This document shows positions 8,292-16,219 of a DNA stretch of 64,000 nucleotides, piece after piece; positions within the stretch are counted from its first letter, which is position 1; each line of letters starts with the position of its first letter. The translations under genes were made by a program, and so were the position numbers. The notes below the pieces were generated by a model. That model did not search any database. It was not told where the DNA came from and saw only the letters and a program-made list of their open reading frames with translations. Location of the stretch: NCBI GenBank assembly GCA_050248955.1, contig JBFWRK010000010.1:62001-126000 (forward strand). Direction: 5' to 3'. This stretch comes from JBFWRK01 sp050248955. Its GTDB lineage: Bacteria; Actinomycetota; Acidimicrobiia; Acidimicrobiales; Ilumatobacteraceae.

Positions 8292-8972
8292 ATGAGAGAA
8301 CACCGATCGAGCCCCTTCAGGTCGCTGATCGTGGTCACCATGGTCGTCGTTGCCGTCATCGTGATCGGTCTGCCGCTCGCCTGGAAGTGGCTGGGTTCAC
8401 CGTTCAGCACCAAGACGGTCGACCGGACCGCACCCCCGGTGCTGGTCGAACTGCGCGATCTCGCGGACTACCGCGCCGCCAGCGGCGACTTCGAGGTGCT
8501 CGTCGACGTCGAGAAGGACGTCAAGTACCTGCCGGCGTTCCTCGCCGGCGAACGCGTGTTCTTCGTCGGCGTGGGCTCCGTCGAGGCATCGGTCGACTTC
8601 TCGTCGATGGACGACACCGCAATCGACATGAGCGAGGACCGCTCGGCCGTTGTCGTCACGTTGCCCAGGGCAACGCTCGAGGACGCCGTCGTCGACCCGG
8701 ACCGCAGCCACGTCGCCGACCGCGACCGCGGTGTGCTCGACCGAGTCGGTGGGATGTTCTCCGACAACCCGACCGGCGAGACGGAGCTCTACCAGTTGGC
8801 AGAGGCGAAGATCGAAGACGCAGCGGCAGCGTCGGAGCTGCGGACGCGGGCCGAACAGAACACCCGCACGATGCTGGTCGGCATGCTGAAGGGGATGGGC
8901 TTCGAACGCGTCACGGTGCGGTTCGTGGACGATCCGAATGCGTCGCCGAGCCCGGCCACACCGGAGCAGTAA
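8292..8972 (+). CDS. membrane-anchored DUF4230 protein
   Basis: A 226-residue protein with a positively charged N-terminus, one transmembrane helix at about residues 11-33 and an extracytoplasmic DUF4230 domain (LVELRDLADYRAASGDFEVLVDVE, then GVGSVEASVDFSSM). The family occurs widely in bacteria with no known function. The ATG has a good Shine-Dalgarno (AGGAGGAA, seven bases upstream), so this gene is leadered, unlike many neighbours. It ends six bases before the first ARG-box palindrome of argC. Confidence 0.85.
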   Translation: MREHRSSPFRSLIVVTMVVVAVIVIGLPLAWKWLGSPFSTKTVDRTAPPVLVELRDLADYRAASGDFEVLVDVEKDVKYLPAFLAGERVFFVGVGSVEASVDFSSMDDTAIDMSEDRSAVVVTLPRATLEDAVVDPDRSHVADRDRGVLDRVGGMFSDNPTGETELYQLAEAKIEDAAAASELRTRAEQNTRTMLVGMLKGMGFERVTVRFVDDPNASPSPATPEQ

Positions 8973-8977
8973 CGCTC

Positions 8978-9009
8978 GCATGATCATGCACGTGTGTGTA
9001 TGATCTTGC
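8978..9009 (+). promoter_or_regulatory. pair of ArgR boxes in front of argC
   Basis: GCATGATCATGC (8978-8989) is a perfect palindrome. GTATGATCTTGC (8998-9009) matches it at 9 of 12 positions. Their centres are 20 bases apart, about two helical turns, as expected for an ArgR hexamer bound to two adjacent ARG boxes. The second box contains the TATGAT -10 hexamer (8999-9004), so bound repressor would block the promoter. ArgR is encoded in the same cluster. Box identity is inferred from resemblance to actinobacterial ARG boxes. Confidence 0.75.
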
Positions 9010-9013
9010 GTCT

Positions 9014-10030
9014 ATGGTCAAGGTCGGCATCATCGGGGCGTCGGGCTACACGGGCGCCGAACTGCTCCGTCTGGGAGCGCAGCACCCGGACTTCGAGATC
9101 GTGTACGCCACCGGCGACACGCAGGCGGGAACGCTCGCGTCCACGCTCTACCCGAGCCTGAGCGCCTCGTACCCGAACCTCGTGTTCCAGGAGTTCGACC
9201 CAGCGCGAGCCGAGGGGCTCGATCTCGTGTTCCTCGGCCTCCCGCACGAGGCGAGTCTCGAGATGGTCGCCGCGCTGCGCGGCAAGGTCGGGTGCATCGT
9301 CGACCTCTCGGCCGCGTTCCGGTTGAAGGACGCGTCGCTCTATCCGCGCTGGTACGGCTTCGAGCACCAGCAGCCGGAGCTCCTCGCGGAAGCGGTGTAC
9401 GGCCTACCGGAGCTCTACCGCGAAGAGCTGAAGGGCGCCACCCTGATCGCCACGCCCGGCTGCTACGTGACGGCAGCGAGCCTCGCGCTCGCGCCTCTCG
9501 TGCGTCACGAGTTCATCCAGACGAGCGGCGTCATCGTCGACGCCGCTTCCGGGGTGTCCGGGGCGGGCAGGAGCCTCAAGCACGCCGGCATGTTCTGCAC
9601 GGTCGACGAGGACTTCACCGCCTACGGACTGCTCGATCACCGCCACACACCCGAGATCGAGCAGGTCACGGGGGCGCAGGTGCTCTTCACGCCGCACCTC
9701 GCACCGATGAGCCGCGGCATCCTCGCGACGTGCTACGCACGGCCGACGGGACACGTCACGACGGAGTCGTTGCTCGCCGCGCTGGGCCGCTTCTACGACG
9801 GCGAACCGTTCGTGGTCGTGCGCCCTGCGCCACCGTCGACGAAGGCAACGCTCGGTTCGAACGCCGTCCACCTCACGGCCCGGTACGACGAGCGAACCGG
9901 CTACGTGATGGTGCTCTGCGCGATCGACAACATCGCCAAGGGCGCGTCAGGCGGGGCCGTGCAGGCCGCGAACGTCGCGCTCGGGCTGCCCGAGACGGCT
10001 GGTCTCTCGGCGGTCGGGATGTTCCCGTGA
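9014..10030 (+). CDS. argC: N-acetyl-gamma-glutamyl-phosphate reductase
   Basis: NADPH-dependent reduction of N-acetylglutamyl phosphate, the third step of ornithine/arginine synthesis. The 338-residue protein has the Rossmann motif GIIGASGYTGAEL at the N-terminus and the active-site Cys in TPGCYVTAASLAL; the usual Pro after CY is Val here. SGVSGAGRSLKHA and the C-terminal GASGGAVQAANVALGL also fit. The ATG at 9014 is preceded by TATGAT (8999-9004) with nine bases between and no Shine-Dalgarno, so a leaderless transcript controlled by the ArgR boxes is likely. First gene of the arg cluster; argB overlaps its stop. Confidence 0.97.
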   Translation: MVKVGIIGASGYTGAELLRLGAQHPDFEIVYATGDTQAGTLASTLYPSLSASYPNLVFQEFDPARAEGLDLVFLGLPHEASLEMVAALRGKVGCIVDLSAAFRLKDASLYPRWYGFEHQQPELLAEAVYGLPELYREELKGATLIATPGCYVTAASLALAPLVRHEFIQTSGVIVDAASGVSGAGRSLKHAGMFCTVDEDFTAYGLLDHRHTPEIEQVTGAQVLFTPHLAPMSRGILATCYARPTGHVTTESLLAALGRFYDGEPFVVVRPAPPSTKATLGSNAVHLTARYDERTGYVMVLCAIDNIAKGASGGAVQAANVALGLPETAGLSAVGMFP

Positions 10031-10929
10031 GCGAGAGCCGCCTCACTGCTCCGGCTGCCGACTCGGCCGACGCGAAGGCGGCAGTCCTCGTCGAGGCGCT
10101 GCCGTACATCCGCCGCTTCTCGGGCAAGATCGTGGTCGTCAAGTACGGCGGCAACGCACTCGCCGGCGCGAGCGAGCAGCACGCGCTCTCGCTGTTCGCC
10201 GAGGACATCGTGCTCATGCACTCCGTCGGCATGCGCCCCGTCGTCGTCCACGGCGGCGGCCCCCAGATCAGCGATCTCATGCGCCGCCTCGGCAAGGTCG
10301 CCGAGTTCCGCAACGGCCTCAGGGTGACTGACGGCGAGACGGTCGACATCGCCCGCATGGTGCTGATCGGCCAGGTCAACCCACAGATCGTCTCCGCGAT
10401 CAACATCCACGGCGCGCTCGCCGTCGGGGTGTCGGGCGAGGACGCCGGCCTCATCCGCGCCCGCATGCGTGATCCCGCCCTCGGCTTCGTCGGCGACATC
10501 GAATCGATCAACCCGACGATCCTCGAAGGACTCATGAACGAAGGGTTCATCCCCGTGGTCGCGACGCTCGGCACCGACGGCGCCGGCCAGGCGTTCAACA
10601 TCAACGCCGACACCGTCGCCGGTGCGATCGCCGAAGCGCTGCATGCCGAGAAGCTCGTCTACCTCACGGACATCGAGGGCCTCCGGCGGGTCGTCGACGA
10701 TCCCGCGAGCCTCATCCGCCAGACGACCGCCGAGGAGCTCGACGCGCTCGTCGCCGACGGCACCATCGCCGGCGGCATGATCCCGAAGGTCGAGAGCTGC
10801 GTCCACGCCGTACGCGACGGCGTACGGCAGGCGCACATTCTCGACGGTCGCATCCCGCACGTCCTGCTGCTCGAGATCTTCACCGACGCCGGCATCGGCA
10901 CGATGGTCCTGGGAGGGGCCGCCTCATGA
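10027..10929 (+). CDS. argB: acetylglutamate kinase
   Basis: Phosphorylates N-acetylglutamate, usually the arginine-feedback step. The 300-residue amino-acid-kinase fold shows KYGGNAL, VVHGGGPQI and NADTVAGAIAEAL with LVYLTDIEGL. The GTG overlaps the argC stop (GTGA), so it is translationally coupled. In most actinobacteria argJ lies between argC and argB; here the two abut directly with no remnant. Confidence 0.97.
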   Translation: MSESRLTAPAADSADAKAAVLVEALPYIRRFSGKIVVVKYGGNALAGASEQHALSLFAEDIVLMHSVGMRPVVVHGGGPQISDLMRRLGKVAEFRNGLRVTDGETVDIARMVLIGQVNPQIVSAINIHGALAVGVSGEDAGLIRARMRDPALGFVGDIESINPTILEGLMNEGFIPVVATLGTDGAGQAFNINADTVAGAIAEALHAEKLVYLTDIEGLRRVVDDPASLIRQTTAEELDALVADGTIAGGMIPKVESCVHAVRDGVRQAHILDGRIPHVLLLEIFTDAGIGTMVLGGAAS

Positions 10930-12110
10930 CCTCGCACGCCTTCGCCACCACCGGCGATCACTGTCCGTTCATGCCGGTCTTCGGACCGCCACAGGTGATG
11001 TTCGTCCGGGGGAGCGGCACCGAGCTCTGGGACGACAGCGGGAAGCGCTACCTCGACTTCCTCTGCGGCCTCGCCGTCACCTCGCTCGGCCACAGCCATC
11101 CTGCCGTCAGCGCGGCGATCTGCGACCAGGCGTCGACGTTGATGCACGTCTCGAACCTGTTCGCCAACCCCGTCGCCACGGAGACCGCGTTCCTCGTCGA
11201 CGAGGTGGTCGGCGCGGCCGCCGGCGCGAGCGGGCAGGTCTTCTTCTGCAACTCCGGCGCGGAGGCGAACGAAGCGGCACTGAAGCTCGCACGGAAGTTC
11301 GGGGGGCGGGGCCGTCACGTCGTCGTGAGCGCGCTCGGCAGCTTCCACGGTCGGACGCTGGCGACGCTCGCCGCGACCGGTCAGCCGGCGAAGCACGAGC
11401 CGTTCCAACCGATGCCCGAGGGGTTCCGCAACGTCGCCTGGGACGACCTCGACGCGCTCACCAACGCGGTCGATCCGAGCGTGAGCGCGGTGATCATCGA
11501 AGCGGTGCAGGGCGAGGGTGGTGTGAACCCTGCGAGCGTCGAGTACTTCCAGGGCATCCGCGCGCTGTGCGACGAGCGCGGCCTGCTGATGATCGTCGAC
11601 GAGGTGCAGACCGGGTTCGCCAGGACCGGCCGGTGGTTCGGCTTCGAGCACTACGACGTGCAACCGGACGTCGTCACGCTCGCCAAGGGACTCGGCAACG
11701 GATTCCCGATCGGGGCGTGCTGGGCGCGTCGTGAGGTGGCCGCGGTGTTCCAGCCCGGTGACCACGGCTCGACCTACAGCGGCACGGCGATCGCGACGGC
11801 CGCGGCGAGGGCGGTCATCACCGAGATGCGCCGCCTCGACGCTCCCCGCCTGGCCACGGAGCAAGGCGCCCGCCTCCGGGCCGGGCTCGAGGCGATTCCG
11901 GCGGTGCAGGAGGTGCGTGGGCTCGGGTTGCTGCTCGCTGCCGAGCTCGGCCCGGAGGCAGACGCCAAGGCGGTGTACACGGAGCTCCTGGCCCGCGGCC
12001 TCGTCACGAACGCGGTCACGCCGACCGCGCTCCGGTTGGCGCCACCGATCACCGTCATGGACGCCGAGATCGACGAGGCACTCGCACTGATCGCCGAGGT
12101 GCTCGCGTGA
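10926..12110 (+). CDS. argD: acetylornithine aminotransferase
   Basis: PLP enzyme that transfers an amino group from glutamate to N-acetylglutamate semialdehyde. The 394-residue class III aminotransferase has NSGAEANEAALKLARK, IVDEVQTGFARTG and VTLAKGLGNGFPIGA, whose Lys binds PLP. It starts with an ATGA overlap on argB and ends with a GTGA overlap onto argF. Confidence 0.96.
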   Translation: MTSHAFATTGDHCPFMPVFGPPQVMFVRGSGTELWDDSGKRYLDFLCGLAVTSLGHSHPAVSAAICDQASTLMHVSNLFANPVATETAFLVDEVVGAAAGASGQVFFCNSGAEANEAALKLARKFGGRGRHVVVSALGSFHGRTLATLAATGQPAKHEPFQPMPEGFRNVAWDDLDALTNAVDPSVSAVIIEAVQGEGGVNPASVEYFQGIRALCDERGLLMIVDEVQTGFARTGRWFGFEHYDVQPDVVTLAKGLGNGFPIGACWARREVAAVFQPGDHGSTYSGTAIATAAARAVITEMRRLDAPRLATEQGARLRAGLEAIPAVQEVRGLGLLLAAELGPEADAKAVYTELLARGLVTNAVTPTALRLAPPITVMDAEIDEALALIAEVLA

Positions 12111-13105
12111 GCGAGCCGACTGAGCCGGCCCGAACGGCCGGGAGCGGGAAGGACGACGAGCTGGCCCGGGGCGCACAGCACAGCGAGCTGCCCAGAGCGA
12201 CCGGGGTCCGCCACTTCCTCGACGTCACCGATCTCTCCGTCGACGAGCTCCGCCTCGTGCTCGACTTCGCCGGCCGACCGGTCGACGCGCTCGGCCACCC
12301 GCTCGCGGGGCGTGGTGCGGTGCTCATCTTCGAGAAGCCGTCGAACCGCACCCGCCAGTCGACGGAGATGGCGGTCGTCCAGCTCGGTGGTCACCCTGTC
12401 TACACACGCGGCGACGAGGTCGGCTTCGACACCCGCGAGCCGGTCGAGGACATCGCCCGGATCATGAGCGGCTACCACGCCGTGATCGCCGCCCGCGTCT
12501 TCGATCACTCCGTCATCGAGCGGCTCGTTGCCGCCGCGGACGTGCCGGTGGTCAACCTGCTGTCGGACCGCTCGCATCCGCTGCAGGCGTTGACCGACGC
12601 GCTCACGATGGAAGAGCTCCTCGGACCGCTGGCCGGCAAGACCGTCGCTTGGGTCGGCGACTACAACAACGTGGCCCGATCGCTCGGCGAGGTCTCGGCG
12701 ATGCTCGGGATGCATCTGCGGTTCGCGTGCCCCCAGGGCTTCGATGCCGACGCCGCCGAGCTCGAGCGGTTCGTCGCGCTCGGCGCGGCGAGCGTGGAGC
12801 AGCACGTTCGCGCGGAGGAGGCGGTAGCCGGAGCCCACGCGGTCCACACCGATACGTGGGTCTCGATGGGCCAGGAGGCGGAGAAGGCCGAGCGGATCCG
12901 CACGTTCGAGCGCTACCAGGTCACCGAGGCGCTCATGAGCCTCGGCGCACCGGGAGCGGTCTTCCTCCACTGCCTCCCGGCGTATCGCGGCCTGGAGGTG
13001 GCGGCAGAGGTCATCGACGGGCCGCGCTCGCACGTGATCCGCCAGGGCCACAACCGGATGCACGCGGCGCGAGCGGTGATCGCCTTCCTCGCAGGGGTCC
13101 GCTGA
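12107..13105 (+). CDS. argF: ornithine carbamoyltransferase with repeat-derived N-terminal tail
   Basis: Makes citrulline from ornithine and carbamoyl phosphate. Of 332 residues, the first 30 or so (SEPTEPARTAGSG and on) are extra relative to the family and are a degenerate copy of the SEPARAAESG repeat found at later junctions. The catalytic core starts at RHFLDVTDLS and has FEKPSNRTRQSTE (carbamoyl-phosphate loop, FxKxSxRTR), LSDRSHPLQALTD and HCLPAYRG with the conserved Cys. The GTG overlaps the argD stop. A later start that removes the tail is possible, but the overlap favours this one. Confidence 0.94.
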   Translation: MSEPTEPARTAGSGKDDELARGAQHSELPRATGVRHFLDVTDLSVDELRLVLDFAGRPVDALGHPLAGRGAVLIFEKPSNRTRQSTEMAVVQLGGHPVYTRGDEVGFDTREPVEDIARIMSGYHAVIAARVFDHSVIERLVAAADVPVVNLLSDRSHPLQALTDALTMEELLGPLAGKTVAWVGDYNNVARSLGEVSAMLGMHLRFACPQGFDADAAELERFVALGAASVEQHVRAEEAVAGAHAVHTDTWVSMGQEAEKAERIRTFERYQVTEALMSLGAPGAVFLHCLPAYRGLEVAAEVIDGPRSHVIRQGHNRMHAARAVIAFLAGVR

Positions 13106-13199
13106 TGAGTGAGCGCAGCGAGCCGCCGGCCCGAGCGGCCGAGAGCGGACAGCACGAGCGCAGCGAGCCGGCCCGAGCGGCCGAGAGCGGGAAGCGATG
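13105..13199 (+). repeat. junction repeat, two units between argF and argR
   Basis: Two tandem units of about 45 and 37 bases, the first running 13111-13155. A 28-base core starting GCGAGCCGGCCCGAGCGG is identical in the second unit here and in both units at the argR/argH junction; the first unit differs by one extra CCG. Reading frame stays open through all units. Confidence 0.85.
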
Positions 13200-13200
13200 A
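13105..13200 (+). CDS. 31-residue micro-ORF made of the SEPARAAESG repeat
   Basis: An ATG overlaps the argF stop (TGATG), and the TGA of this ORF overlaps the argR ATG (ATGA), so the ORF fills the gap exactly and could couple translation across it. The peptide is two copies of a repeat: SERSEPPARAAESGQH and ERSEPARAAESGKR. It has no hydrophobic segment and no similarity to a known family. The same DNA repeat forms the N-terminal tail of ArgH and a worn copy forms that of ArgF. Whether the peptide has any role beyond ribosome delivery is unknown. Confidence 0.6.
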   Translation: MSERSEPPARAAESGQHERSEPARAAESGKR

Positions 13201-13706
13201 GCAGCAAGGTGCAACGCCAGCAGATGATCGCCAGGCTGATCGGCCGGCACGCGGTGTCGAACCAGCCACAGCTCGTCGATCTGCTCGCCGACGAGGGGAT
13301 CGCCGCCACACAGGCGACCGTCTCGCGGGACCTCGAGGACATCGGGGCGGTGAAGGTCCGGGTGCCAGGTGGCGAGACGGTGTACGCGATCCCGGAGCTC
13401 GAGCCGCAGCGGCTCGCTCCGGAGGACCAGCTGCGCAGGGTGATGGGCGAGTGGGTGGCAGAAGTGCGCCACTCCGGACCGATCGTCGTGGTCCGCACGC
13501 CGCCGGGTTGCGCGCACGTGGTTGCGTCGGCCCTCGACCGGTCGGCGATCGCCGGCGTCCTCGGCACCGTCGCCGGCGACGACACGTTGATGGTCATCGC
13601 CGAGGAGGAGCTCGGTGGCGTCGCGCTCGCTGCGCGCCTGCGCGAGCTCGCCGGCATCACCCAGCGAAGGGCCCGGCGCCGAGCGACCGAGAGCGGGGAA
13701 CGATGA
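13197..13706 (+). CDS. argR: arginine repressor ArgR
   Basis: Arginine-sensing repressor that binds ARG boxes as a hexamer. The 169-residue protein has the N-terminal winged helix (QATVSRDLEDIGAVKVR) and the C-terminal oligomerisation/arginine-binding domain (GTVAGDDTLMVIAEE). The final residues (RRRATESGER) read through a partial copy of the junction repeat. The ATG overlaps the micro-ORF stop and the stop overlaps the argH start, both by ATGA. The likely target is the box pair before argC, giving autoregulation of the cluster. Confidence 0.95.
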   Translation: MSSKVQRQQMIARLIGRHAVSNQPQLVDLLADEGIAATQATVSRDLEDIGAVKVRVPGGETVYAIPELEPQRLAPEDQLRRVMGEWVAEVRHSGPIVVVRTPPGCAHVVASALDRSAIAGVLGTVAGDDTLMVIAEEELGGVALAARLRELAGITQRRARRRATESGER

Positions 13707-13790
13707 CCGAGCGGAGCGAGCCGGCCCGAGCGGCCGAGAGCGGACAGCACGGCGAGCCGGCCCGAGCGGCCGAGAGCGGACAGCACGGCA
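13703..13790 (+). repeat. junction repeat, two units at the start of argH
   Basis: Units at about 13709-13751 and 13752-13788 share the 28-base core of the argF/argR junction. A partial copy at 13674-13702 forms the end of argR. The repeat is translated as the N-terminal tail of ArgH. Confidence 0.85.
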
Positions 13791-15187
13791 GGACGTTGTG
13801 GCACGGACGGTTCGAGGAGCCGCCGGCGGAGGAGCTGCTCGCGTACACGGTCAGCTTGCCGTTCGACCGTCGCCTCTGGCAGGTCGACGTCGACGGCTCC
13901 CGCGCTCACGTCACGATGCTTGCCACGGTCGGTCTGCTCAAGACGGACGAGCGCGACACCGTCCTCGGCGCGCTCGACGTGGTCGAGACGGAGATGACGG
14001 CCGGCTCATTCGTGTTCGCGCCCTCCGACGAGGACATCCACACGGCGGTCGAGCGGCGGGTCACCGAGCTCGCGGGACCGGCAGGGGCGAAGCTCCACAC
14101 CGGGCGGAGCCGCAACGACCAGGTGGCGACGGACCTGCGGCTGTGGTGCAAGCGCGAGCTGCCTGCGGTCGCCGAGCGGATCCTCGCGCTGATGGAGGTG
14201 CTGCTCGCGCGTGCCGAAGAAGCCGGCATCGACGAGCGGGGCATCTACCTCCCCGGCTACACCCACCTGCAGCGGGCGCAGCCGGTCCTGCTCGCGCACC
14301 ACCTCCTCGCTCACGGGTGGGCGTTCGCCCGTGACGTCGACCGCGTGATCGAGACCGTCGAACGGCTCGACGTCTCGCCGCTCGGAGCGGGCGCGCTCGC
14401 CGGTTCGTCGCTGCCGATCGCTCCTGCCGTGACTGCCGCGCACCTCGGCTTCGCCAGGGTGTTCGACAACAGCCTCGACGCGGTCAGCGATCGTGACTTC
14501 GTCGCCGAAGCGCTGTTCGATCTCACGCTCGTCGGCATCCACCTTTCGCGGATCGGCGAGGAGTGGGTGCTGTGGACGAGCGAGGAGTTCGGGTTCGCTC
14601 GGCTCTCCGACGGATACTCGACTGGCTCGTCGATGTTGCCGCAGAAGAAGAACCCCGACATCGCAGAGCTCGCCCGGGGCAGATCGGGGCGGCTGATCGG
14701 CGATCTCACCGGCTTCCTCGCCACGTTGAAGGGGCTCCCGCTCGCGTACAACCGCGATCTCCAGGAGGACAAGGAGCCACTGTTCGACGCGATCGACCAG
14801 ATCCGCCTGGCGCTCGGCGCGATCGGCGGGATGGTCGCCACCGCGACGTTCGTCCCGGAGCGGATGCAGGCCGCCGCCGACTCCGAGACGATGTCGGCGA
14901 CGGATCTCGCCGAGTGGCTCGTCCAGCGCGGGATGCCGTTCCGCGATGCGCACGCCGTCGTCGGCACGCTCGTGCGACAGGCCTTGGCGGGTGACGGATC
15001 GCTCCACGATCTCGTGGTGGCGCACCCTGACCTCGGTCCCGAGGCAGCCGAGCTCGTCGCCCCCGGCGTCGGTGTGCGGCGCCGGACGACCCCCGGTGGG
15101 GCCGGACCCGCGCCCGCCGCTGCGCAGATGGCGAACTACCGCGCCAAGGTCGATTCGCTTCGAGCCCGCTTGCCGATCGGCACCTAG
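13703..15187 (+). CDS. argH: argininosuccinate lyase with repeat-derived N-terminal tail
   Basis: Cleaves argininosuccinate to arginine and fumarate, the last step of arginine synthesis. The 494-residue protein starts with two copies of the SEPARAAESGQH repeat (about residues 3-28) before the family start at LWHGRFEEPP. The fumarase/aspartase signature GSSMLPQKKNPDIAEL is intact, as are TGRSRNDQVATDLRLW and YTHLQRAQPV. argG, which normally precedes it in actinobacteria, is not present in the window. Its TAG stop forms the first three bases of the -10 hexamer of the next gene. Confidence 0.95.
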   Translation: MTERSEPARAAESGQHGEPARAAESGQHGRTLWHGRFEEPPAEELLAYTVSLPFDRRLWQVDVDGSRAHVTMLATVGLLKTDERDTVLGALDVVETEMTAGSFVFAPSDEDIHTAVERRVTELAGPAGAKLHTGRSRNDQVATDLRLWCKRELPAVAERILALMEVLLARAEEAGIDERGIYLPGYTHLQRAQPVLLAHHLLAHGWAFARDVDRVIETVERLDVSPLGAGALAGSSLPIAPAVTAAHLGFARVFDNSLDAVSDRDFVAEALFDLTLVGIHLSRIGEEWVLWTSEEFGFARLSDGYSTGSSMLPQKKNPDIAELARGRSGRLIGDLTGFLATLKGLPLAYNRDLQEDKEPLFDAIDQIRLALGAIGGMVATATFVPERMQAAADSETMSATDLAEWLVQRGMPFRDAHAVVGTLVRQALAGDGSLHDLVVAHPDLGPEAAELVAPGVGVRRRTTPGGAGPAPAAAQMANYRAKVDSLRARLPIGT

Positions 15188-15190
15188 GGT
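15185..15190 (+). promoter_or_regulatory. -10 hexamer TAGGGT overlapping the argH stop codon
   Basis: Bases 15185-15187 are the TAG stop of argH; the full hexamer lies seven bases before the GTG of the thioesterase gene. Predicted to start a leaderless transcript. Confidence 0.6.
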
Positions 15191-15197
15191 TCGTGCG

Positions 15198-15584
15198 GTG
15201 AGCTTTCGGCACACCTTCCGCGTCCGCTACGTCGACTGCGACGCACAACGGGTGATGCACAACGCGAACTACCTCGCGTACATCGACGACGCCATCGACA
15301 CGTGGCTGCGCACGTCGCTCGGCGACTTCGACGGGCTCGACGACGTGTTCGACCTGATGCTGAAGAAGGCCACGGTCGAGTGGTACTCGCCAGCGCGCCT
15401 CGGCGACGAGGTGTCGTGCGAGTGCCGGGTCACCCGGTGGGGCAGCAGCTCGTTCGACGTCGAGATCCTCGGGAGCGTCGGCGACCGCGCCGTGTTCGCG
15501 GCGCAGCTCGTTCAGGTGAGCACCGTCCCCGGAGAGGCGCGTTCGACACCCGTGCCCGAACGCGTACGCTCGGCGCTCGCATGA
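15198..15584 (+). CDS. 4-hydroxybenzoyl-CoA-type acyl-CoA thioesterase
   Basis: A 128-residue hot-dog-fold protein. The N-terminus FRHTFRVRYVDCDAQRVMHNANYLAYIDDA carries the YbgC/4-HBT pattern, with D at the catalytic position of the RYxDxD-MN region. It probably hydrolyses a short or aromatic acyl-CoA; the substrate is not identifiable. The GTG is chosen from the TAGGGT -10 seven bases upstream and family length. The stop overlaps the next ATG (ATGA). Confidence 0.85.
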   Translation: MSFRHTFRVRYVDCDAQRVMHNANYLAYIDDAIDTWLRTSLGDFDGLDDVFDLMLKKATVEWYSPARLGDEVSCECRVTRWGSSSFDVEILGSVGDRAVFAAQLVQVSTVPGEARSTPVPERVRSALA

Positions 15585-16192
15585 AGGCGACGGCGCTGCC
15601 CCGCTCGTTCTATGCCCGTTCCGCGCTCGATGTCGCGCCCGAGCTGATGAACAAGTTGTTCGTCGTCGGCCGGACGGTCGGGCGGATCGTCGAAGTCGAG
15701 GCGTACACGCAGGACGATCCGGCGAGTCACTCCTTCCGCGGGCCGTCCGCACGCAACAAGGTGATGTTCGGGCCGCCCGGCTTCCTCTACGTGTATTTCG
15801 TCTACGGATCGCACTTCTGCGCGAACATCGTCACCGGCGAGGAAGGGACCGGTGAGGCGGTGCTGCTGCGCGCGCTCGCGCCGGTCGCCAATCTCGAAGA
15901 GATGCGGTTGCGCCGGCCCGGGGTCACCCGCGACATCGACCTGATGAACGGGCCCGGCAAGTTGACCAGGGCCCTCGGCATCGGTCGGGACAACAACGGC
16001 GCCGATCTGTGCTCGCCCGCTTCACGCATCCGTCTCGCCGAAGACGGGACCCCTGCGCCGATGTTCCCCGACCAGTCGTCGCGCATCGGCATCAGCGTCG
16101 GCGTCGATCGTCGCTGGCGCTTCTACCTGAGCGGCGACCCGCACGTCTCGCCGCGCAAGCCGGTCGGTTCGCTCAGCCCGTCCGACAGCTGA
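15581..16192 (+). CDS. 3-methyladenine DNA glycosylase (AAG/MPG family)
   Basis: Removes alkylated purines in base excision repair. The 203-residue protein has RSALDVAPELMNK, IVEVEAYTQDDPASHSFRG with the catalytic Glu in VEVEAY, RNKVMFGPPGFLYVYFVYG and GPGKLTRALGI, all typical. The ATG overlaps the thioesterase stop; TACGCT at 15565-15570 could also give it its own leaderless start. M. tuberculosis Rv1688 occupies the same place beside tyrS. Confidence 0.94.
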   Translation: MKATALPRSFYARSALDVAPELMNKLFVVGRTVGRIVEVEAYTQDDPASHSFRGPSARNKVMFGPPGFLYVYFVYGSHFCANIVTGEEGTGEAVLLRALAPVANLEEMRLRRPGVTRDIDLMNGPGKLTRALGIGRDNNGADLCSPASRIRLAEDGTPAPMFPDQSSRIGISVGVDRRWRFYLSGDPHVSPRKPVGSLSPSDS

Positions 16193-16219
16193 GTCGCGGT
16201 GGCCGCTGATGGCTGCGGG

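Noticed and set aside
13105..13790. CRISPR array
   Set aside because: The repeats are tandem without unique spacers, stay in a coding frame and there are no cas genes.
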